The position numbers were made by a program, and so were the translations under genes. From Branchiostoma floridae (lineage: Eukaryota; Chordata; Leptocardii; Amphioxiformes; Branchiostomatidae), in assembly GCF_000003815.2 (NCBI RefSeq), contig NC_049991.1, forward strand, positions 1,347,718 to 1,409,717: 62,000 bases of DNA, in the 5' to 3' direction. Within the stretch, counting starts at the first letter, position 1, and every line of letters starts with the position of its first letter. The notes below the pieces were generated by a model, which was not told where the DNA came from, searched no databases, and worked only from the letters and a program-made list of their open reading frames with translations. Shown here piece after piece: positions 55,401 through 62,000 of the stretch.

Positions 55401-58354
55401 GTGCCGTACAGTTCCAGGTGCTCACGAAGAGTGGTCAGCGGAAACAAGGGGTCAAGCTGCGGACAGTAGCCCATAGCCTGGAAGGCTGCGGACAGACTGG
55501 ACTGGACATCATACCCTCCCACTACAATCTGTAGAACATGAGAAATGAATATAGTCAAAAGTGTACAAGTGACAGCCTCTACATAGTCACAACGGTTGTG
55601 GAATTACGGTTACAACTAACGATGGTGTTACCACAACAATAGACCTAATGCTAACTATTACAATCATCATACAACTACATGTAATAATTCAAAACTTATA
55701 ATTACTATGATTATTCTCAATGTCATACCAGGGTGTCTTCACTCTTAACAAGGAATCATAATCAACGTAAAACAACTGCAATATATATGTTCCAATTATA
55801 TGTTCCAATTTGAATATGTTCCAATTATTATGCAAGTTTTAAATTGAAATGGATCCATGTGTTGCATCATACATGAAGCATCCAAACCCAACAAATAATC
55901 TTTCCATTTTTGCATTCTTCATTAAAAATTTATATAATGTCCAGAATCCTTTTTACTTCTTCTGACCAATATTTATTCACGTACCCTTCCTTTGGTTGGT
56001 GCAAGTTCACTAGTGATGACGTCCATGGTGGTCGTCTTTCCCGCGCCATTCGGACCGAGCAGTCCAAAGACTTCTCCCTGCTGTACGGCCAGCGACACCT
56101 GCTGGACGGCAACCTTCTCCTTCTCCGCTTTCTTCCTCCTGCGACAGTCGCAGGCCGTCGTGTCCTTGATGAAGGTCTTTCTCACGTTCTGAACAACCAC
56201 TGCAGGGGGCTGTGGTGCAAGACAATGCCTTTAAAGTATATCATTTTTTATATCTTCCACCAAAACAAAATTTCATTCAAACACATTCTAGGTATCTATG
56301 CAGCCTTGAGTGCTTCGAGATTGATCAGTTTAAGTCCACCATATTCATACATATTATGAATGCCTTATTGTTTGTTTTTCAACTGGAAATTGATTCAGTA
56401 TAACCAAAAGACAACAAAGAAATGTTAAGATAGTGTCTAATAAAACTCTTCCAACTGTGAATGTATCTTGCAATATTGATAATGATGAAATCATATACAA
56501 ATGTACAATAGAGCAATGAGCATTTTCAAGGAATGGTGCACTTCCCTACTGCACTCAAATAAGACTTAGATGAGGGACACAAACTTCCATGTTATCAAAG
56601 AAAGAAATGAAGAGCGACTGGCATTCAACTCTGTTGTAAGTAGCAAATAAGTAGCCTGGTATCCAGCCGTATTCTAGCCCACGAGTCTCTTCTATTCTCT
56701 CTGTATTTGCAAAGAGGACAGAAGGGACTTGAGAGATATAATACGTCTGGATACCAGGCTAGCAAATAGGTACAATATAATCATAGTATTGTATCAAGAT
56801 ATTGACCTCGCTGGCTCCTGGATTGTCCAGGAATGAGTCCACCCTCCTCTGTTCTTCCAGGACGTCACTGTCATTAGCGTTGTTGTCTGTCGGGATCTTA
56901 GAGAATGAGAGGTTGGAGTGTCCGCTGTCTGTCGCTGTGGGTTTTTTGGAACCGAATCTGGTAAAGAAACACTCTGGGTTAAAAGTGGACAATGTACATG
57001 TATACAGTAGAAGCAGCACAGGCATAGGGGGTGGCAGTAGCTGTTCGACATGGTGAAAATATGATGGGGGGGGGGATTTCACCTTAAAACATACGCTGAA
57101 ATCATGAACAAATTCATGTACACGCATACATACAGAAGTAGGCACAGTATCTGATATTGATTCTAAAAATCTGATCCAAACACTTTTAATCTTTACAAAG
57201 ATAGTCTGAGCAAAATTGGTGTATCTAAGCATAAACGTTTGGTCAGACAGAATTCATAGTTTCATCTGAGACATTTTTGGTCTACCGGTAGCTATTTCTA
57301 GTGCATTTTGCTATGATTTATTCAGACCCAATATGATTCTTAAATCACCTGAAGAGGTCGGATGGGTCTCCTCCTGTGCTTTTTATCTCCAGGTACTGAA
57401 GAAAGTAAAACCACCCGATAAGCTGCAACGGTAGCTGGAAAAACAAACAATTTAAATCAGTTCAACATTGACGTCTACGATGACTTTTATGTGTCATACG
57501 ATTATTTTGGATCATACAACTTCAACGTGAAAAGAAAATCTACTGTCTTTTACTCAATCTGACGTACAAGATGTATGACGTACAAGATGTAAAGTCCCAA
57601 TGACTTTCAGTTTTATACTTGTACTTAGACAGGCAACAGAGAAAAGCATGTCTGTTTTAGAACATTTACAAATGTACAACACAGTCAAACCTGTACAAGT
57701 TATTACTTCTACATATTATTACATACACATATACCACTTGGCCAACGTGGCCATTATTAGGACAAAATTCAGGTGTACTTGTGTTGCCCACTAGAGCCAT
57801 ACCAAATAAAACATTCTGCTTACTAATAGCATCCTCCTATGCAGGGACATCCAACAGCCAAACTGCCTGTCTGGATGTGCCCAGTGCTCTTTCAACTGTC
57901 ACTCTTAGTTTCTGTGGACGTCCCCCCCAAACCAGCTGTCAGCCAATCAGAGAATAGGCTTTCCATTTTCAAAAGCTGTCTCGCATGTATAAGGGTAACC
58001 TCATTAATATCTATAAGCAGGGCGGTCAGGAACTAAGGGTGACGGTTGAAGGAGCAGGGCACATCCGGACAGGCGGTTTCGATGCTGGATGTCCCTGCAT
58101 AGGATGATTTTTCCCACTGACCACAAGCATTAAGAATCCTGTCCACAGCAACCACCTGTCCATATATAGACCAGATTACACTGGTCTCCTGAGTGGTCTT
58201 TTTGCCTGTTATTCCAGTATGCATGCCATAGAGTATAAATGACAACATGATGACATACCACAACATAGCAGATGGAAATGTTGGCTGACCACGCAAAGTA
58301 GTCACCGAAGGCTGCTTGTCCTCCCCCAGTAGTATAGAAAGCAACCCGGTTCAC
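49415..58354 (-). CDS. ABCA-subfamily (ABCA5-like) lipid-type ABC transporter, C-terminal half with NBD2
   Basis: Twelve minus-strand exons join in phase for 488 codons: 58259-58354, 57349-57434, 56807-56957, 55985-56209, 55356-55528, 54686-54761, 54298-54392, 53542-53661, 52755-52856, 51285-51424, 50634-50689 and 49415-49561 (TAA at 49415-49417). Motifs in order: Walker [12 protein letters not shown]-loop YCPQLDPLF, signature LSGGTKRK, Walker [15 protein letters not shown]-loop [14 protein letters not shown], then [33 protein letters not shown] and VFLRFA. The last three match the C-terminal domain of the ABCA5/6/8/9/10 group. All ATPase residues are intact, so this half looks functional. 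The transporter would use ATP to move lipids across membranes. The first transmembrane domain, NBD1 and most of TMD2 are not visible to the right, up to 62000. A basic stretch [11 protein letters not shown] precedes Walker A. Confidence 0.92.
50079..50445. mobile_element. PIF/Harbinger-like MITE with TAA duplication
   Basis: The left end GGCCACACCGATTTAATTTC then TTGGTTCACGGATT is inverted at the right (AATCCGTGAACCAAGAAATT then AAATTGGTGTGGCC). TAA flanks both sides (50076-50078 and 50446-50448). It lies in the intron between the last two ABCA exons. Confidence 0.85.
51505..51835. mobile_element. hAT-like MITE, CAGGGCTCGAAAT ends, 5-bp duplication ATCAT
   Basis: 331 bp. Ends CAGGGCTCGAAAT and ATTTCGAGCCCTG are inverted. 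ATCAT flanks both sides. The interior has repeated GGTGCACC/TGGGTGCA. The empty site at 45382-45450 confirms the boundaries. It lies in an ABCA intron. Confidence 0.93.
52055..52395. mobile_element. Second copy of the CAGGGCTCTAGCCAG MITE, inverted
   Basis: Same ends as 49068-49350, and the interior matches in inverse orientation (ATTCTTGGTGGAAGCTACAG, GCATACGATAATCTCATT). The flanks no longer show a duplication. Confidence 0.82.
53790..54240. other. ABCA intron, nothing recognised
   Basis: AT-rich intron between the exons at 54298-54392 and 53542-53661. Minus-strand frames here have no motif. Confidence 0.5.
56653..56760. mobile_element. Short MULE-like MITE, 11-bp duplication
   Basis: AGCCTGGTATCCAG and CTGGATACCAGGCT are the ends. 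Flanks AGCAAATAAGT (56642-56652) and AGCAAATAGGT (56761-56771) differ at one base. Same family as 47938-48334. Confidence 0.85.
57832..58107. mobile_element. Foldback MITE with ~80-bp inverted ends
   Basis: CCTATGCAGGGACATCCA, CTGTCTGGATGTGCCC, TTCAACTGTCACTCTTAG at the left are repeated inverted at the right (CTAAGGGTGACGGTTGAA, GGGCACATCCGGACAG, TGGATGTCCCTGCATAGG). It lies in the ABCA intron between 57434 and 58259. No clean target duplication. Confidence 0.8.
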
Positions 58355-58359
58355 CTGAA

Positions 58360-59170
58360 GAAAAAAAACTTAGGTAAATTGCATTGTGTGCTTCAAGAAA
58401 TGGGGCTCATTTCCTTAGAGTGTCGAGTATATTTCTTATCGTGGAGTCCAGACGACTCCTGCTGAGTAGCAAACTTGTGCCTGCTCCCCCAAGTTAAAAG
58501 CCACACCCACTAGATACGTAATGCACACATTGTGTGGCTATAGTCTACGTCTAAATGCCCGTTAGACACTACACGAAAACTTGAATATCCTGTCGTTTTT
58601 GGGGTTGCATATGTCCTGTGAAACCCGGTGTATCCGGGGCATGTGCAGTCATATCCTGTCATGACAAGCGCGGGTCCTGCATATTACCGCTTATGCCTGC
58701 ACATCCGGTAATTAGACATGTATGGGGATATGCGGCCCCTGCTCACGTCTCGTGTCTTGAGTAATGCCAAACAAGAGACCATCTTGTGTGTGAATTGATA
58801 GACGTAATGATACTTCCGCTTTACATGAAAGTACTCTCCAAGCGGATGTGTATTGATTTGTCTGGCATTTTCAGTCAACAAAACTCACAAACGCCTGATA
58901 TAAACGAATGCATTGTTTTACAAGACAAAGAAAGGCCTACGCACGAATGGCGCGTATCATCGTTTTCCAATGAATTGTTACCGAGAACGAACACTAAAGA
59001 TAACTTTGAGCGCGTCATATACCAGCGTTTGGTATTATTACATTCTTAAGCTTCGGTTTTACATTTTTAGCTAATCAACTAATTTTACTTTTTTTTAACT
59101 TTTGACATGAAAGAAAACATGGCTTACCCACGCTCAATTTTAATTTTTTTTTGCCTTGCCGCCGCAGGCG
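58360..59170. other. Stretch with no recognised gene
   Basis: No minus-strand exon with the expected phase 0 donor for the ABCA gene was found here. A solo TACTCTCCAAGCGGATG end near 58826 recalls the MITE family at 19850. Confidence 0.5.
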
Positions 59171-59194
59171 GCATGGCCTTGTGGCCACTATTTT

Positions 59195-59265
59195 CTTGGT
59201 TGGTTCAATGGTTCCATGGTTCAATGGTTCCATGGTTCCATGGTTCAATGGTTCAAGCAATGTTA
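59195..59265. repeat. GGTTCCATGGTTCAAT microsatellite
   Basis: Short tandem units of GGTTCAAT and GGTTCCAT, followed by three TTCCAAAGGCCC units. Confidence 0.85.
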
Positions 59266-59808
59266 ACCCAGCCCTTCCAAAGGCCCTTCCAAAGGCCCTT
59301 CCCAGTTCTCTTTCTCGAGGACAAACTTACGGCTTAGGCGACTAACAGTACATACCCGTCAATCTTTATACCTCCCTTTTACGCATTTGATAACAGTTGT
59401 GGTCGGTACTGAAAGCCTCTTAACATCTGGTTACATCGAATGAATGAAGCGTTCGTATGGTAATATTTCAAATCCATTGAAGTAAATATATAATCAAGTG
59501 AATTATCTCGCATAATAATTTGCATTACCTATTCATAAAGATGAAATAAATGCCTAATTAGACCAATGCATTGCATGTGAATATATAAGTAGGCAATGAC
59601 GTCATCGAAACGTCTCAAGAACGTTTGACTAGGTATTTCAACGCTACCACGAAAACCCTCTGCCGTACGCTGTTTTCCCCGACGATCGCCCCGATTTGGC
59701 CGGGCGGCGGCGCCACGCGATCCAAACGCGCCAAATTTTGGGCCGCGTGCCCCTCAGAAACGGAGGATATGTGACTGAAGCGGCACAAATAGAACCTTTT
59801 TTGACGCT

Positions 59809-60540
59809 ATGGATGAAGAATTTCAAGGTAAAATACTTGATACAATTTGTAGTGTTTGGGGGAGGGGGGCATGTTGAAGAAAATGTGCTTTTGAACAATT
59901 TTTTCTCAAGTCAATCCCAGCAATATAATTTCTATGCAGTGTTTCTTTATCCATGTTTTAGTCATGAAACTTACATGTATGTAAAATGTTTCTTAGTAAT
60001 TTTTTCTTATTAGTTTATTGATTTCTTTAGCATATTTTACATATGGATCATTGATTGGCCTGTTGTGTACTACTAGTATTTCTTTTCACTTGTTGAACTT
60101 GAGGCACCATGGTAACTTGAGGTACCTACAGGGTATGCCCAATTTTTAAGAAAATCTCAATTGTATTTTCAATATCATCGTTACTGTTGGTGTGAATCAT
60201 CCCTTGCCTCGTTCCAAGACTAAAATACCATTTTGTATTTTTTTCACTTGTTGAACTTGAGGCACCGTGCCCCCTGATATGGGTCAGCCGGGTAACCTAT
60301 GCCCAAATTTTTCAAAACACTAATGGCATTTTTGTTAACGTGAAAAATTTGTGCAACCAGAATGTGTATTCTTTGTCAGATTGTGCCAAGGGTTTTTCTG
60401 GTGTAGCAGAAATCATAAATATGTACTTACCTGCAATATTATACTCTTGTCTCTACTATCAGCCAGGTTCCTACCGACCGGGCGAGGTTGTCGCAGTTGG
60501 TACTGAGATTCAGTCGCAGAAGATGGCTCAGAAACAGTGA
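59809..60540 (+). CDS. Weak two-exon candidate for a 30-residue protein
   Basis: Exon 1 at 59809-59827 (ATGGATGAAGAATTTCAAG, donor GTAAAA) follows a GC-rich leader. It can join at phase 1 to 60467-60540 (acceptor CCAG) to read MDEEFQGSYRPGEVV and end KMAQKQ at TGA. Another possible exon starts at 60832 (acceptor TTTCAG). No family is recognised, and alternative acceptors break the frame. It may be a short gene, or the start of one whose later exons I missed. Confidence 0.25.
60078..60330. repeat. Two-copy ~165-bp tandem duplication
   Basis: CACTTGTTGAACTTGAGGCA occurs near 60088 and 60246, each followed by a diverged GGGT..CTATGCCCAA segment. Confidence 0.75.
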
Positions 60541-61059
60541 CACTTACCTCCTTCCATCTTGTTGCAGGTATTTATCTACTTAATCAATGATAATAAGTTA
60601 ATCTATTCCTTGCCCCAACTTGCCTTTCTTTCTTTATTGAATTCTTCATTTCATTATTGGATCATTCTGAATCTTTCGTCACAAGAAAGAAAGAAGTCAT
60701 AAGAAAGATGATGATGTAGATGAACATCAGACGTGGTACTGGAGTAGGTCGTCATCCCCTCAGATGGAAGAACATTATCACCATGATGGTAGACATGTTA
60801 ATCATGAAACTCAAATAATTTTGTTTTTCAGGTGGAGTGTAGATTTCACCAAGTACCAGATGTAGCTGATATAAGACTGGAGAGCGGAGCGGAGATATTG
60901 AATGGTAGAGGTCAAACATAATGTTGACAAGTTGTGCAGCCAGTGCTATTAGCATTAAGTTTGTTAAAGAATACTGTTGCTACCAGTAACCACAGGAAAT
61001 GATGAGTAAGCCTGTTGTTTTTGTAAAAAGTAGTTTACATTGCATTATACTATTTATAG

Positions 61060-62000
61060 TATTGATTAAATAAGGAGAAGTTCATGTACCTGCAAGTACA
61101 TCAAAGAAATATGTGTCGATTGTATGTATCCTGAAGACTGAGCCTTTGACCTTGAAAAATGTTGAACTTGTCCTAATAAATTTAGTGTTTACACAATGTC
61201 TACCTATTGATATTTTATCTTTTATTAGTACAAACATCTGTCTTCTATATTTTATTACAAATGTATCTAAGTGTAAAGTTGTACTGTTGATACAGTGTAA
61301 CATCATGGCTCAACATGAAAATAATGCGACATATTCACACACTTACCTTTCACCTTGACCAAGTTGACCTTGTTATAAGGCAATTAATATTGCTGATATT
61401 CTATAGATGTGACATTGTTGGTAATATAAGATACCATAATGTTGTGTACATTGCAAAAGTATATGAAGTATGATATTTAATCTTCTACAATGCGACTCAA
61501 CTGGTGCAAAAAACACCATTGACTGTAACCCAAAATGTGAACTTTTAAACCCAAATTTACTTATTTCTTAAAGAATAAGGTAAGATGACAATTATTGTGT
61601 GAAAGGACACCAGTGGGTGCTGCATACATCGACCCTGTGTAAAAGCATAATAAAATGCCATGAATGTTCAGAACTCTGTGGAGTGATTCTATGTAGTACA
61701 TATTACGGGGAAATAAGATAAAACAAGCTTTGCAGCCTTTACTTACCTTTTCATCACCCCTCAAAAAAGGTATTTTTTTGATTTTCATCGTTTATCGCGC
61801 AGCCGGCCATATCTGAGGGTAGGTTTTGGCAACTTTGTGGAGCCATATCTCAGCAACCGTTCAAGCCATTCGCTTCATCTAAAAAGCATTTTACTCCTCT
61901 TGGTTAGCTCTTTCAGAAACAGTAAAAACAGTCATTGTATTGTGTTTTTGCCAAAGCACAGCATTTTGCCTTGCCGGGCTTGAAGTGCTGACCTACTTTT
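61060..62000. other. Right edge, nothing recognised
   Basis: AT-rich DNA. No exon of the ABCA gene or other family could be supported. Confidence 0.5.

Overview
The window reads as a draft eukaryotic nuclear contig. Genes are split into short GT-AG exons, introns are large, transposable elements are dense, and there are several runs of N. No ribosomal or plasmid features are seen. The gene families and the style of the repeats fit a deuterostome, most likely a lancelet (Branchiostoma). The pointers are an LRR receptor tail rich in PYAV-type motifs, tRNA-derived SINEs carrying a 'GTGCCCTTGGGAAA' body, and YR retrotransposons. The species call is an inference, not a match.

Region by region. 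(1) 1-6.3 kb: the 3' half of a plus-strand SLC5 (sodium/solute symporter) gene. Seven exons are in phase, and one exon is probably lost in the N gap at 2044-2193. One splice donor has been amplified into ten copies by a 41-bp tandem array. (2) 6.3-9.2 kb: intergenic, with a TTAA-flanked MITE. (3) 9.27-12.98 kb or beyond: a two-exon gene for a single-pass LRR receptor. Its cytoplasmic tail is three 39-aa and fourteen 15-aa repeats, each centred on a Pro-Tyr motif. (4) 14.2-16.2 kb: the 5' part of a second SLC5 gene, with a one-base frameshift, cut off at an N gap. (5) 17.0-34.2 kb: a gene-poor, nested repeat region bracketed by inverted copies of a TTTCGTTACA tandem array and flanked on both sides by the same CACCTGTAC satellite. 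It holds several MITEs with clear target-site duplications, a 10.3-kb inverted pair of 349-bp arms, extreme GC palindromes, SINEs and a LINE fragment. (6) 35.4-40.5 kb: a DIRS-order tyrosine-recombinase retrotransposon (gag, RT-RNase H, YR). It has identical 94-bp split direct repeats at its 3' end and a gag-pol junction of the leaky-stop form UGA CUAG. (7) 40.5-43.9 kb: two satellites, with 206-bp and 66-bp periods. (8) 43.9-49.4 kb: duplicated flanking DNA and more MITEs. (9) 49.4-58.4 kb, minus strand: twelve in-phase exons for the C-terminal nucleotide-binding half of an ABCA5-like transporter, with every ATPase motif intact. (10) 58.4-62 kb: mostly non-coding, with a weak two-exon plus-strand candidate at 59809-60540.

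The host genes (two SLC5 transporters, one LRR receptor, one ABCA transporter) show no operon-like logic. The two SLC5 genes probably arose by tandem duplication, and the ABCA gene is unrelated. Most of the remaining sequence is mobile DNA. For several elements the original empty site can be read elsewhere in this same window, which fixes element ends and target duplications without outside data.
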